From positions 44,892 to 108,891 of the forward strand of contig NZ_JARUKY010000017.1 in the NCBI RefSeq assembly GCF_029688925.1: 64,000 nucleotides of DNA. The letters run 5' to 3'. The translations under genes and the position numbers were made by a program. Origin of the DNA: Evansella sp. AB-P1 (GTDB lineage: Bacteria; Bacillota; Bacilli; Bacillales; Salisediminibacteriaceae). Shown here in pieces: positions 25,896 through 35,001 of this stretch. The notes under the pieces are model-generated. The model searched no databases, was not told where the DNA came from, and saw only the letters and a list, made by a program, of their open reading frames with translations. The stretch's first letter is position 1; every line of letters begins with the position of its first letter.

Positions 25896-26198
25896 ATGAC
25901 AAAACAAATTGTAAAAGAAGAATTGATGAAGCAGCTTGAATCAGTTATTGACCCTGAGTTAGGGGTAGACGTAGTGAATTTAGGGTTAATTTATGAAGTT
26001 ATCATAAAAGAAACAGACGTAAAAATTGTAATGACATTAACAACTCCAGGATGTCCACTTCATGACACCATGATAAATGGGGTGAAATCGGCCATTCAGC
26101 ATCATCCAAATGTCACAAGCTGTCATGTTGAACTAGTATGGGAACCAGCCTGGACTCCAGAACGAATGTCTGAAAAAGTTCGCGATATGTTTGCCTAA
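25896..26198 (+). CDS. MIP18 family iron-sulfur assembly factor (DUF59)
   Basis: 100 residues with the DUF59 pattern: IDPELGVDVVNLGLIYEV and the conserved Cys in TTPGCPLHDTM. Relatives (SufT, PaaD, B. subtilis YitW) help assemble iron-sulfur or other metal centres. Last gene of the operon, 20 bases after the membrane protein, with AGGAGG ahead and a strong terminator behind. This one may serve the Fnr-controlled enzymes of the region. Confidence 0.9.
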   Translation: MTKQIVKEELMKQLESVIDPELGVDVVNLGLIYEVIIKETDVKIVMTLTTPGCPLHDTMINGVKSAIQHHPNVTSCHVELVWEPAWTPERMSEKVRDMFA

Positions 26199-26202
26199 TA
26201 AG

Positions 26203-26245
26203 AAAAGGACCTCTAAAAATATTTGTCTTAGAGGTCCTTTCTTTT
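26203..26245 (+). terminator. Terminator after the DUF2249-HCO-MIP18 operon
   Basis: AAAAGGACCTCTAA pairs with TTAGAGGTCCTTTC, then TTTTG; it may act on both strands for the converging moaD. Confidence 0.9.
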
Positions 26246-26293
26246 GTTTACATAACCACTACATATCTTTTTTACAATCCCTTTACTGCTGCA

Positions 26294-26530
26294 TTACCCA
26301 CCACTTACAGGGGGAATGAACGCTACCGTATCTCCACTTTTTGCTTCGTCCTGCTCCTCTGCATATTCTTCATTAATGGCAGGCATAGCAGTTTGGAGCC
26401 CAGTCAGCTGTGGGTATACTTTTAAAAGACTGTTTTTTATTTCATAAATAGTCTTGGTGTTGGCATCCATTTCAATTTCACCCTTACCTGCTTTTTCGGC
26501 TAATTCTGCAAACAGCAATATTTTTATCAT
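26294..26530 (-). CDS. moaD: Molybdopterin synthase small subunit MoaD
   Basis: A 78-residue ubiquitin-fold sulfur carrier ending in the essential Gly-Gly (FIPPVSGG), which is adenylated and thiocarboxylated to feed sulfur into molybdopterin. It overlaps moaE by 4 bases at the end of the moeA-mobB-moaE-moaD operon. Length and C-terminus fit the family fully. Confidence 0.94.
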   Translation of the reverse strand: MIKILLFAELAEKAGKGEIEMDANTKTIYEIKNSLLKVYPQLTGLQTAMPAINEEYAEEQDEAKSGDTVAFIPPVSGG

Positions 26531-27006
26531 GACAAATCCTCCTCACTTGGCTTCCCACTAGGATAAGACTTTGTTTCTAACTGATCTCCCATCCATTTTT
26601 CACCGTCATCCCAGTGCTCTTTTTTCCAAATTGGAACAATTTCTTTTATTCTTTCAATAGCATAGCGACTTGCTGTAAATGCATCATTTCTATGTGGTGT
26701 GGAAACAGCAATTACTACTGCTATATCTGATATAGCTAACTCCCCAATTCGATGAGTAATCGCTACTTTTGCTTCCGGAAAATCCTTTAGAATTTCATCA
26801 CCTATTTGTTCTAGCTTTTTCTCTGCCATCGGTATATAAGCATCGTATTTTAAATACAATGTCTTCTTACCTTTTGTCATCTCTCGAACAGTACCAATAA
26901 AGGTATTTATGGCACCTGCATTACGATCAGATACTTTATCTACAACTTCTTGAATATCCACTGCTTCATTCGTTATTAAAAAATGTTTATTTATTGACAC
27001 GTCCAT
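26527..27006 (-). CDS. moaE: Molybdopterin synthase large subunit MoaE
   Basis: Contains GAINTFIGTVREMTKGKKT, the lysine-bearing HRIGELAISD and STPHRNDAF motifs, and PIWKKEHWDDG near the C-terminus with the catalytic lysines of MoaE. It converts precursor Z to molybdopterin with MoaD. Start ATG at 27006 follows AGGGAG; it overlaps mobB by about 20 bases. The cofactor it helps make is needed by the catalytic subunit at 17981. Confidence 0.95.
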   Translation of the reverse strand: MDVSINKHFLITNEAVDIQEVVDKVSDRNAGAINTFIGTVREMTKGKKTLYLKYDAYIPMAEKKLEQIGDEILKDFPEAKVAITHRIGELAISDIAVVIAVSTPHRNDAFTASRYAIERIKEIVPIWKKEHWDDGEKWMGDQLETKSYPSGKPSEEDLS

Positions 27007-27538
27007 CACTTCTCCCTATTAGATGGTTTATTAACCAGTCTATATAGTTTGTATCGTCATTTATTGTAAAAATAGGTATAGATAATTTAGCTTGAAGCTC
27101 TTTCTTATCTTCTTCACTCCAACAAATTATACATTTCATGTTCGTACATTTTTCTAATAATGGTAGATCCTCTTTATTTTTTATTAAAACGACCTTTTTG
27201 TAGTTTTCCCACTTATACCCTTCCACAATAATGGCATCTAATAAAAAATTTTTATAGAAGGTAATCAAATCCTTTATAGGAGGTGGGGTATCAAAGGACA
27301 TACTCCATTGAAGCTCTTTGTTACTTACAACTAAAGAACCAAGGGCACCAGATTGACGATGACTCTCTGAATCTTTTCCAACATCCATCGGTTTAAGTGG
27401 AACAGAATGACCGTGATGTTTAATTGTTGCGGCTTTTATGTTTCTTTCAGTCATTCTTTTAAGTAGTTTTTTTATCAGTGTTGTTTTCCCACTATTTGAA
27501 TAGCCTATTATTTGGATAATAATGGGAGATTCAGTCAT
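26987..27538 (-). CDS. mobB: Molybdopterin-guanine dinucleotide biosynthesis protein MobB
   Basis: A P-loop GTP-binding protein: Walker A GYSNSGKTTL near residues 12-21, and the family motif AATIKHHGH. It aids guanylation of the molybdenum cofactor, which Nas/Nap-type enzymes use in bis-MGD form. The ATG at 27538 has AAGGATGA ahead and overlaps the moeA end by 4 bases. MobA, its usual partner, is not in the window. Confidence 0.93.
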   Translation of the reverse strand: MTESPIIIQIIGYSNSGKTTLIKKLLKRMTERNIKAATIKHHGHSVPLKPMDVGKDSESHRQSGALGSLVVSNKELQWSMSFDTPPPIKDLITFYKNFLLDAIIVEGYKWENYKKVVLIKNKEDLPLLEKCTNMKCIICWSEEDKKELQAKLSIPIFTINDDTNYIDWLINHLIGRSDGRVNK

Positions 27539-28830
27539 TTCCACTCATCCTTTAGCTTCGTTGGATCCTTTAAAATTTTTTCTGAACCCTCCCGATTTAA
27601 TAACAGAATATCTACTTTATCCCCCTCTTTATACCCTCTTGTTCCACCAGGTAATGCCACAAGAGCATCAGAATGCGCTAATGAGGAAACTACCATTGAT
27701 TTATCTAAGCCAACTGGTGATGCTGTAATACGCCCACCTTCGAAATTCACTTTACTACGAATAAATCGTGTAAAAGGATTTGCTTTCGGGAAATCATGTG
27801 TTAATGTCCCTTCTACCCATTCCACAAATGGAGTTGGAGAATGTAAATATGATTTTATCCAAGGACGTGTAAACAGCTCAAATCCTACAAAACATGCAGA
27901 TGGATTTCCAGACAATCCGAACAATAGTTTTCCATCTTTTTCAGCAACAGTCGTTACGCTACCTGGTCGCATGGCAATTTTGTTAAATAAAACCTTCGCA
28001 CCTAATTTCTCGTAAATTTCTGGTAAATAATCAAAATCTCCTACCGAAACTCCACCAGTAGTGATCAGTGCATCTACCTTCTCTAATGCTTGTTTAACTG
28101 CTTCATAGCATTGATCAAAGTCATCGACTAACTGACCAAAGTATATTGGTTCAGCCCCAGCTTGACGAATTTGTGACTGAATCATATAGGCATTACTATT
28201 TCGAATCTTCCCTGGAACTAATTCATCGTCTAATTCTAATAGTTCAGTCCCAGTTGCATAAATACCAATAACCGGTTTTTTAACAACTGGCACTTCCTTA
28301 TACCCAAAGGTTGCTAATACTGCAATTACTCCTGCATGGATTCTCGTACCGGCTTTTAAAAGCACATCTCCTTCTTTCGTCTCTTCTCCTTCGAAAGAAA
28401 CAAAATCACCTGGTTGAAAGGAACGCTTCAACTCAATAAAAGACTTACCATCCTCTTTCACTTCTTTTGTTAATTCAAACATGGCGATTGCATTTGTCCC
28501 TTTCGGCATCATTGTTCCCGTCATCACTCGAATAGCTTGGCCTGATTTTACTGTTTCCTCTGTAACGCCTCCAGCCCCAATCGTTTCGATCACTTCTAAT
28601 CGCAAAGGATTGGAAGAACTAGCACCTATAGTATCTTCACTACGAATGGCAAATCCATCTAATGGAGATTTATCAAATGCAGGTATATTATGATCTGCAT
28701 AAATATTTTCTGATAAGTATCTTCCTTCTGATTTTTCGATATGTATATATTCACTATTTCCTTCCTTTGTAAATTCCATGACACGCTTCACTGCTTCACT
28801 AACTAGAATAGCTGTTCGATGCTCAAACAT
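27535..28830 (-). CDS. moeA: Molybdopterin molybdenumtransferase MoeA
   Basis: 431 residues with the MoeA domains: an N-terminal lid region (PAFDKSPLDGFAIRS), the GTGTEL-type segment (YATGTELLELDD), the MoCF motif TTGGVSVGDFDYLP and the substrate loop GLSGNPSACFVGFELF. It inserts molybdate into adenylylated molybdopterin. First gene of the moeA-mobB-moaE-moaD operon. No Fnr box was seen upstream. Confidence 0.95.
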   Translation of the reverse strand: MFEHRTAILVSEAVKRVMEFTKEGNSEYIHIEKSEGRYLSENIYADHNIPAFDKSPLDGFAIRSEDTIGASSSNPLRLEVIETIGAGGVTEETVKSGQAIRVMTGTMMPKGTNAIAMFELTKEVKEDGKSFIELKRSFQPGDFVSFEGEETKEGDVLLKAGTRIHAGVIAVLATFGYKEVPVVKKPVIGIYATGTELLELDDELVPGKIRNSNAYMIQSQIRQAGAEPIYFGQLVDDFDQCYEAVKQALEKVDALITTGGVSVGDFDYLPEIYEKLGAKVLFNKIAMRPGSVTTVAEKDGKLLFGLSGNPSACFVGFELFTRPWIKSYLHSPTPFVEWVEGTLTHDFPKANPFTRFIRSKVNFEGGRITASPVGLDKSMVVSSLAHSDALVALPGGTRGYKEGDKVDILLLNREGSEKILKDPTKLKDEWK

Positions 28831-28946
28831 GTTGACATTACATCCTTCCTAATACACTTTTCTTAAAGTATAAACAAAACTTGGCTTATCGCCAATACTT
28901 TATAGAAAAGCAATAAACTCCTAGGGCGAAAGAAGAGAAAAGAAAA

Positions 28947-28972
28947 CTGCGCTAGTTCATTGACTAGCACAG
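28947..28972 (-). terminator. Terminator after sco
   Basis: CTGCGCTAGT pairs with ACTAGCACAG (one wobble), and the minus strand continues TTTTCTTTTC. Confidence 0.85.
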
Positions 28973-28985
28973 CAAATAGTATTAG

Positions 28986-29615
28986 TTATTCATTTAATAA
29001 TATTTTTAAATCCTTTACATAATTATCAGGATCAAAATCTCTTTCTCCACTATACAAACGAACGATTTCTCCCTCTGGATTTACAACGAAAAACCTCGTT
29101 GGGTGAGAAATATCATTACGTTCTGGATCCTTCGTGACAGGAAGACGAAAGGATTCTAACACCATTTCCTGTATATCTTCAAAGCTATAACCAGTAATGA
29201 AACTCCAGTTTTCAAAATTAGCTTCATAATTTTCTCCATAGTTTTCAAGCCGTTCAGGTTCATCAAATTCTGGGTCTACTGTAAAGGAAATAATTTTTAT
29301 ATCTAATTCCTCATCTGCAATTTCTTGCTGAAGCTGACTCATATTTGGAGTCATCGTTAAACATACTGTAGGACACCGTGTAAAAATTGTCTTTGCAATC
29401 CACCACTGTCCTTCCATATCTTCAGTAGCCCATTCTTCATTAAATTGATTTACTCCTGAAATGGATGACATCCACATTTCCGTATCCGTTTCAGTAACAT
29501 TAATGATAGAACTTGACTGTGGTGGTGATGGTTCTCCATATAAAAAGCTACATCCTTGTAACAAAAATACAATCAAAACCGTCCCCAAAAGAACCTTTAT
29601 CTTTAAATACTTCAT
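28986..29615 (-). CDS. SCO1/SenC-family lipoprotein
   Basis: Lipoprotein signal with lipobox VFLLQGC, then a thioredoxin-fold domain with the copper-binding CPTVC pair (FTRCPTVCLTM) and distal His in DISHPTRFF. Sco proteins deliver copper to the CuA site of cytochrome oxidase or act as thiol reductases. The ATG at 29615 gives a proper signal peptide (MKYLKIKVLLG) and has GAGAGG about seven bases ahead. It follows ctaG, supporting a role in oxidase assembly. Confidence 0.9.
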   Translation of the reverse strand: MKYLKIKVLLGTVLIVFLLQGCSFLYGEPSPPQSSSIINVTETDTEMWMSSISGVNQFNEEWATEDMEGQWWIAKTIFTRCPTVCLTMTPNMSQLQQEIADEELDIKIISFTVDPEFDEPERLENYGENYEANFENWSFITGYSFEDIQEMVLESFRLPVTKDPERNDISHPTRFFVVNPEGEIVRLYSGERDFDPDNYVKDLKILLNE

Positions 29616-29647
29616 CTCCTCGCCTCTCATTTCCCCGTCATCTTGAA

Positions 29648-30568
29648 TTATTTTACAATATTTGGTTGAACCATTTCATATTCCTTAAATTTTACTTTTG
29701 CATTTGTTTCTTTATCTCTTTTCATCCATTGTCTAAAAACATATCCAATCGCAACACCATAAACAAGTTCTTGAATGACCTTCATTGAAGCTCCTCCTAA
29801 TTGCTGATCATGAAGAGGGCTTAACAATGCAAGAGACTGGTCACCTGAAAAAACTTCGTAAGGAATGTCGGCTCCTGGTGGTAAACAATAGCTAATTGCC
29901 ATAGCCCAAACAGCTGGATCTGTATATGTTGCATACAGTGGAGAGCCTGCAAATATAATTAATGCACATGCTGGTGTGAATAATGCACCACTGGCAAACA
30001 TGTAACCTATTTTTTTCAATTCAGATAACTCATACCTCGTTTGAAGTCGTGGAATAAGATGCCACCACATAAGCATAGCGGCTCCAAGCATAGCAATTTG
30101 ATATATGTTATGCCAGCCTTCATTTGTTAATAATAAATCGAATGTATAAGGTAAATGATAAAAGGAGATCATGGCGTTAAATAAAACTAAACCTAAAATG
30201 GGAAACCCCACAATAACAAACATCCTTCTAATAACCCTTATTTTTGCAAAATGTTTAAAAATCCAGGAAGGAATTCCTAATAATAGTAGCGGTGGTGCAA
30301 TTAAGTAAACAATGGCCATAGATAACATATGCATACTTAGCATTAAATGGCCTAACACATATAATGGACCTCCAAATCCAAAGTATATAGCAATTAGCCC
30401 AAGATGAAAATAAACCTTTCTCTTTGTTGGTACGTTTTCTGATTCCTTAAATTTATGACGATAAGGACCTATTATGCTAAAATAGACCATGCTAATAATA
30501 ATTAATACAATAATTAATTCTGGTGTCCAGATTGTCCTTGCAGAGAACGTGGAAAAAAATTGCTCCAC
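29648..30568 (-). CDS. ctaG: Cytochrome oxidase assembly protein CtaG (caa3 type)
   Basis: A membrane protein of about 306 residues with seven or more hydrophobic segments and family motifs GHLMLSMHMLSMAIVYLIAPP and WHNIYQ, followed by a conserved QQLGGASM segment. B. subtilis CtaG is needed for formation of active caa3 oxidase. The GTG at 30568 is chosen: an AGGAGGTGAGG site lies eight bases ahead, too close for the upstream GTG. It forms a unit with sco. Confidence 0.92.
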   Translation of the reverse strand: MEQFFSTFSARTIWTPELIIVLIIISMVYFSIIGPYRHKFKESENVPTKRKVYFHLGLIAIYFGFGGPLYVLGHLMLSMHMLSMAIVYLIAPPLLLLGIPSWIFKHFAKIRVIRRMFVIVGFPILGLVLFNAMISFYHLPYTFDLLLTNEGWHNIYQIAMLGAAMLMWWHLIPRLQTRYELSELKKIGYMFASGALFTPACALIIFAGSPLYATYTDPAVWAMAISYCLPPGADIPYEVFSGDQSLALLSPLHDQQLGGASMKVIQELVYGVAIGYVFRQWMKRDKETNAKVKFKEYEMVQPNIVK

Positions 30569-30776
30569 CGTCCTCACCTCCTAAATATATGATATGTACC
30601 TTTTTCTATTTTTAAATGAATAAACAAATTTATACAGTTAATTTGGCTTATAATATAAACTTCATGCAGTCATTGTCTAGTATAGTATATTTATAACATG
30701 TTTGCATTGTAAAACCCATCAATATGCTTTGGGAAAGTTTACAACAGATGGAAAAAAACAAAGGAGGAAATTAGTT

Positions 30777-31589
30777 TTGAAAACACATTTAATAGCTCTA
30801 GATCTTGATGGAACTCTTCTAGATAATAATAAAAATATTTCCTTAAGAAATCGATCCATTATATCGAAACTTAGAGAATTAGGACATAAGGTTTGTATTG
30901 CAACTGGCCGTCCATACAGAGCAAGTAAGGACTACTACAACGAATTACTATTAGACTCACCTATCGTTAATTTTAATGGAGCTTTTATCCATCATCCAAA
31001 AGACCCAGCAAATTTCCCTGCAAAGCATACACCACTGGATATAGGAATTGCTAAAACTATTATCGAAACATGTGAAGCCTTTCGAGTAGAGAACATTATG
31101 GTTGAGATCATTGATGAATATTATTTACGTTATCGCAATAGGGGCTTTTCAGATGCTTTTACATTAGGGGAATTACCCATTAAATATGGTAATTTAACAG
31201 AACTTATTAAAGAAGACCCTACTTCTTTACTTATTCATCCAGAAGAAAATAATCACCAACAATTAAAGGCTTTGTTAGAAGATGCACATGCAGAGGTCAT
31301 TGAACAACGTTCGTGGGGAGACCCTTGGAATGTAATTGAAGTTGTAAAAGCAGGGTTAAATAAAGCAATTGGCTTAAAGAAAATTGCAGAGTATTATGAC
31401 ATACCTAGAGAAAGAATCATCGCTTTTGGTGATGAAGACAATGATTTAGAAATGCTTGAGTATGCTGGGAATGGTGTGGCCATGGGGAATGCCATTTCAG
31501 AACTAAAAACAGTAGCAAACGAAGAAACTGTAACAAATGAACAGGATGGAATTGCTGTATTTTTAGAAGAGTACTTTTCAATAAAATAA
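30777..31589 (+). CDS. yitU: Cof-type HAD phosphatase, YitU-like
   Basis: HAD superfamily type IIB: catalytic ALDLDGTLLDN at the N-terminus, IATGRP, a lysine in VVKAGLNKAIGLK, and AFGDEDNDLEML. B. subtilis YitU dephosphorylates a riboflavin-pathway intermediate among other substrates. The TTG at 30777 is chosen because AAAGGAGG lies nine bases ahead; the ORF is open further upstream without a site. The DUF3813-like gene nearby fits the yitU neighbourhood, though orthology is probable rather than certain. Confidence 0.82.
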   Translation: MKTHLIALDLDGTLLDNNKNISLRNRSIISKLRELGHKVCIATGRPYRASKDYYNELLLDSPIVNFNGAFIHHPKDPANFPAKHTPLDIGIAKTIIETCEAFRVENIMVEIIDEYYLRYRNRGFSDAFTLGELPIKYGNLTELIKEDPTSLLIHPEENNHQQLKALLEDAHAEVIEQRSWGDPWNVIEVVKAGLNKAIGLKKIAEYYDIPRERIIAFGDEDNDLEMLEYAGNGVAMGNAISELKTVANEETVTNEQDGIAVFLEEYFSIK

Positions 31590-31906
31590 AAAAGACTCTG
31601 TTAAAAGATGGAGTTATTTTAAAAGGGGGCTAGAGCCGCGGAAAGCTGCAAAACCATAAGATGCGGTAGTCACTCCCTTGCCCCTTACGTCTCCCAACTC
31701 CACAGATCGATTCTTCTATAGGTTCTCTATAAAAAAAGCATGTAAACATGATTACCTTATAATATAGAAGATATTTTTAATTAAACCTCATGATAACTTT
31801 TCTCACTATCCCCCATCTTTCCAGCGTACCAAAATCCACTGTTACACTAAATTAACTCTATCCACCATTGCTTTCTTACACATTGCAGAACCAATACAGC
31901 GATATA

Positions 31907-31933
31907 ACGCCGTTGCCCATACGACGTGGGCTG
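31907..31933 (+). repeat. Fragment of the composite repeat core
   Basis: ACGCCGTTGCCCATACGACG followed by TGGGCTG matches the core shared with 42288-42330 and the reverse of 63785-63830. The gap 31590-32101 also has a GC-richer unassigned stretch (about 31625-31705) that looks like decayed repeat; no gene was seen. Confidence 0.5.
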
Positions 31934-32101
31934 ACCATAGATGAAATTTTAACAACTTGCTGCATAAATCAAAACAATAACTTGAGGTTGTTGTTGTTGG
32001 AAAATTGTTTTTTTATTTTTTACACCGTTTTGATACATTCTAATAATGAGGTTTTCAAAAACTCATGTTTAACAAAATTGCTTTGACATTGGAGGCCAAA
32101 A

Positions 32102-32230
32102 ATGAGTAAACGTTCAAAAAGTAAACGCTTCGTTAAGCAGAGTAAAGACGCAGTTCAACCTAATAACGAAAGAGAAAGAAATGTAAAGTCCTTAGCTGAG
32201 GTAGAAAAGCAACGTGGGGAGGACTTGTAG
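32102..32230 (+). CDS. Small basic hypothetical protein (42 aa)
   Basis: ATG with TTGGAGG ahead opens a 42-residue, highly charged frame (MSKRSKSKRFVKQSKDA..., ending KQRGEDL). Its TAG stop is immediately followed by the ATG of the next gene, so the two are likely coupled. Composition resembles the small basic proteins of Bacillus spores, but no family was recognised. Confidence 0.6.
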   Translation: MSKRSKSKRFVKQSKDAVQPNNERERNVKSLAEVEKQRGEDL

Positions 32231-32464
32231 ATGGGAAATCGTTATTTTCAACAAGCTCGTTCGGCAGTAGAAGAAGCAACAGAAGCTATGTCAAATTCAT
32301 ATACTCCACTGAACCAATCTGAAGCTAATGAAAAGATCCAAAGAGCTAAACAAGCTTTATCTCAAGCATTTGCCGATTCTACTTTAGCTGAAAGAGAACA
32401 ATTAATGAATTTACAAAATCAGCTATATGAATTTTCAGAAGAATTTTCAACTGAAACACGGTAA
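32231..32464 (+). CDS. DUF3813-like small helical protein
   Basis: 77 residues predicted as helical hairpins: RYFQQARSAVEEATEAM, then KIQRAKQALSQAFADSTLAE and a final helix. The pattern fits the DUF3813 family found near yitT/yitU in Bacillaceae; I am fairly but not fully sure. GGGGAGGA inside the end of the preceding gene acts as ribosome site. Function unknown. Confidence 0.7.
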   Translation: MGNRYFQQARSAVEEATEAMSNSYTPLNQSEANEKIQRAKQALSQAFADSTLAEREQLMNLQNQLYEFSEEFSTETR

Positions 32465-32488
32465 TGATAAAAGTTTCTAAGGTATGAA

Positions 32489-32535
32489 GGACTGTCTCTT
32501 AATGATGTCAATAATTAATGAGACAGCCTTTTTTT
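32489..32535 (+). terminator. Terminator after the DUF3813-like gene
   Basis: GGACTGTCTC pairs with GAGACAGCC across a 21-base loop, followed by seven T. Confidence 0.82.
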
Positions 32536-32704
32536 AATTGGTGACCTAACAGTTACATTCTTTTTCAGCTCAATTCAGTGCATAGCTTCCATAAAGATTC
32601 GTATTCATAATGAAGAAAGTTGTACATAACATTAACAAACTCTTTATTAAATAAAGGAATTCCATTCGTTTTATGGAATGGTATTAAGGATTGGGGGGAA
32701 TTCA

Positions 32705-33157
32705 ATGAAAATATATAAGGTAAATAAACTAAATTACGGGGATGTTGGTTATAAAATTGCAAAGCTTATGATGGAACAAATGGATGCATTAAGTGAGAAC
32801 ATTAGGGAAGAAGAGCTTTTTGAAACAATTGAACTTGCCTTAACACCATCAACTGGAACAGAGTTTTTTGTTGCAGAGAAGAATGAGGAGATTATTGGGT
32901 GTGCTTTTCTAAATTCAGGAATTAGCTTAGACAAAGGGGGAAAGTATATTTGGCTTAACGATTTGTATGTACAAAAAAAACACCGTCGAAAAGGTGTTGC
33001 AAAAAATTTATTATTAAAAGTATTATATTGGGCAGAGCAAGAGGAATTTAAAGGGATTGAATTAGAAACTGGAATTAATAATGAAGCGACGAAAAAGCTA
33101 TATAATTCATTAGGATTCTATGACATTGTATCTAAGAGGTACGGCCGACATTTGTAA
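32705..33157 (+). CDS. GNAT family N-acetyltransferase
   Basis: 150 residues; the acetyl-CoA-binding loop is YVQKKHRRKGVAKNLL (R/Q-x-x-G-x-G/A) with the ELETGINNEATKKLYNSLGF C-terminal motif. The ATG at 32705 has GGGGGGA about seven bases ahead; three upstream in-frame codons lack a site. Substrate unknown. Flanked by unrelated genes with a hairpin on each side. Confidence 0.88.
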   Translation: MKIYKVNKLNYGDVGYKIAKLMMEQMDALSENIREEELFETIELALTPSTGTEFFVAEKNEEIIGCAFLNSGISLDKGGKYIWLNDLYVQKKHRRKGVAKNLLLKVLYWAEQEEFKGIELETGINNEATKKLYNSLGFYDIVSKRYGRHL

Positions 33158-33220
33158 TTGAAATAGTTAGAGGGAAGTGATCATATAAATCTATGCTCAA
33201 TTCCCTCTACACTTACTGGA

Positions 33221-33532
33221 CTAAAAAATATATGTCATTGCAGCTAAGCTCACAATAGTTCCACCAACAACAACTATTAAAGGCATATTTAAATATGCAA
33301 ATAAAATAGCAATTATTCCACCAAACAAACCGTAAAATACATTCTCATGGACGGAAAGAATTCCAGGAAAGATTAATGCCCCAAGAACAGCATAGGGTAC
33401 ACGTGAAAGCATTTTTTTGGACCAAGTTGGCCAATTTTCTGTCTGTAATAATATAAGAGGCAATAATCGTGGTATGTAAGTAACAATACCCATTCCAACT
33501 ATCATCCATACAATTGGTATACTCAAATTCAT
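33221..33532 (-). CDS. azlD: AzlD-type branched-chain amino acid transport subunit
   Basis: 103 residues, three to four hydrophobic segments, with the AzlD pattern TYIPRLLPLILL and RVPYAVLGALIFPGIL. Works with AzlC in export of branched-chain amino acids (AzlCD, BrnFE type). Overlaps azlC by 4 bases. Confidence 0.9.
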   Translation of the reverse strand: MNLSIPIVWMIVGMGIVTYIPRLLPLILLQTENWPTWSKKMLSRVPYAVLGALIFPGILSVHENVFYGLFGGIIAILFAYLNMPLIVVVGGTIVSLAAMTYIF

Positions 33533-34254
33533 CTTGTGTCTCTCCCCTTAAAAAATACTTGTTCTATTCCCTCTAATATAACCACAGCTGCAATAGTTCC
33601 AAACATGATTGCCCATCCAGTAGCCATCCACACTTGAAAAATAGTATGAAAAATTCCACCTAAGAAGGCTAGGGCAATGACAATTTTACCCTCTTTCTTT
33701 ATGGAAGGAATTAATAAAGCAATAAAAAGTGCATAAAGGGCAATTGCCATGCTTTCTTGTATGATTGCAGGTAAAAACGATCCTGCATAAAATCCAACAC
33801 CTGTAAAAAATACCCAGCTAGTATAAGCAGAAATACCAAGTCCAATAATATAATGAGAACGAATGGGGGCTTCTTTCGTTGATGCAACAGCAAATACCTC
33901 ATCTGTTAATCCAAATGCATATAATGCCCTCACTTTTTTTGAGGATTTCTCCCCCATCTCACTAATTGCTGCACTCATAAGTAAATGACGAAAGTTAACA
34001 ATAAATGTAGCAAGTATAATCTCTAGTGCTCCAGAACCTAAGGCAATCATCGTTAACGCCATATACTGAGAGGCTCCAGCAAAAACAATCATACTCATTA
34101 AAACAGCTTCAGCAACTGATAACCCTGTTGAACCAGCAATGAGTCCAAACGTAAGTGCAACAGGCATATATCCAATAGCGATGGGCAGACCATTTACTAT
34201 TCCCTTTTTAAGTACGCTTTCTTCTTGATGATATAGATTAGATACACTCTCCAA
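33529..34254 (-). CDS. azlC: AzlC-type amino acid permease subunit
   Basis: 241 residues with about seven membrane segments and the family motifs GYMPVALTFGLIAG, MSMIVFAGASQYMAL and NFRHLLMSAA. Partner of AzlD encoded directly downstream with a 4-base overlap. The TTG start has GGGGAG six bases ahead. In B. subtilis AzlCD exports leucine analogues. Confidence 0.92.
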   Translation of the reverse strand: MESVSNLYHQEESVLKKGIVNGLPIAIGYMPVALTFGLIAGSTGLSVAEAVLMSMIVFAGASQYMALTMIALGSGALEIILATFIVNFRHLLMSAAISEMGEKSSKKVRALYAFGLTDEVFAVASTKEAPIRSHYIIGLGISAYTSWVFFTGVGFYAGSFLPAIIQESMAIALYALFIALLIPSIKKEGKIVIALAFLGGIFHTIFQVWMATGWAIMFGTIAAVVILEGIEQVFFKGRDTR

Positions 34255-34355
34255 AGTAATCTCCCCAATTCCCGTTAAGAAATAGTTATTTCAAATCATC
34301 ATATATTTTACTCCTATATACTAGAATACTGTCAAGTAATACATTTCAGACACAA

Positions 34356-34382
34356 AAAAAGCTCCAGGTTATGGAGCTTTTT
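34356..34382 (-). terminator. Terminator after the hemerythrin gene
   Basis: AAAAAGCTCCA-GGTTA-TGGAGCTTTTT, a perfect hairpin touching the stop codon of the leftward gene; A and T runs allow use on both strands. Confidence 0.88.
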
Positions 34383-34938
34383 ACGCAAATTTTTTATGAT
34401 CATATGAATTTACAACATCTTCCAATTGCTGTTTTTCTTTTTCAGATAGCAATTGTTCTGCTAATGGAAAGAGTATTTCTTCTTCCTTTAGTAAATGATC
34501 TGTTAATGTATGAAAAATGATGGAGATATAATGTGTCATCTCTCTAATCTCGTCCGGATTATTTATATTAACATTCGTATATTTTTCAATAAAAAGAGTG
34601 ATATTTTCCTTTACAACAAGGTGCTCTTGTTCCATGCTTGAAATTGGCCCATTTTCAGCACCTATATATCTTGTTAGTAATTGAAATAAATAATCTTCCT
34701 CTTTGAATGCATGCTTCTTCATCAATTCATAAAATACCTGAACTTCATTATATAAATCATCTAGAAGCTTCCTACGATCAGCTCTAGTGGGTTTATATGC
34801 TAAATGAGAAGCAATATAGTAAAAATCTTTCATTTTATTCTTAAGGAGAGGATGTTCATCTAATAAATGTTGAATTGCCTTACAATAGTTATCAGGTTTA
34901 CTAAAATCTGAACTAAAGCAGCCTATTAATTCCGACAT
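34381..34938 (-). CDS. Hemerythrin HHE-domain protein
   Basis: 185 residues, mostly helical, with a di-iron ligand set spread as in hemerythrins: H in LLDEHPLL, H and E in KKHAFKEEDYLF, H in MEQEHLVV, and HTLTDHLLKEEEILFPL. Such proteins bind oxygen or nitric oxide or repair iron centres. An Fnr-like box exactly 41.5 bases from a plausible start ties it to low-oxygen growth and to the DUF2249 genes, whose domain is often linked with hemerythrin. Confidence 0.85.
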   Translation of the reverse strand: MSELIGCFSSDFSKPDNYCKAIQHLLDEHPLLKNKMKDFYYIASHLAYKPTRADRRKLLDDLYNEVQVFYELMKKHAFKEEDYLFQLLTRYIGAENGPISSMEQEHLVVKENITLFIEKYTNVNINNPDEIREMTHYISIIFHTLTDHLLKEEEILFPLAEQLLSEKEKQQLEDVVNSYDHKKFA

Positions 34939-35001
34939 TTTGATTGGCTCCTTTCTTAATTGTACTTTAACACTATCTTAACCTTTTTTAATAAAAATAG
35001 G

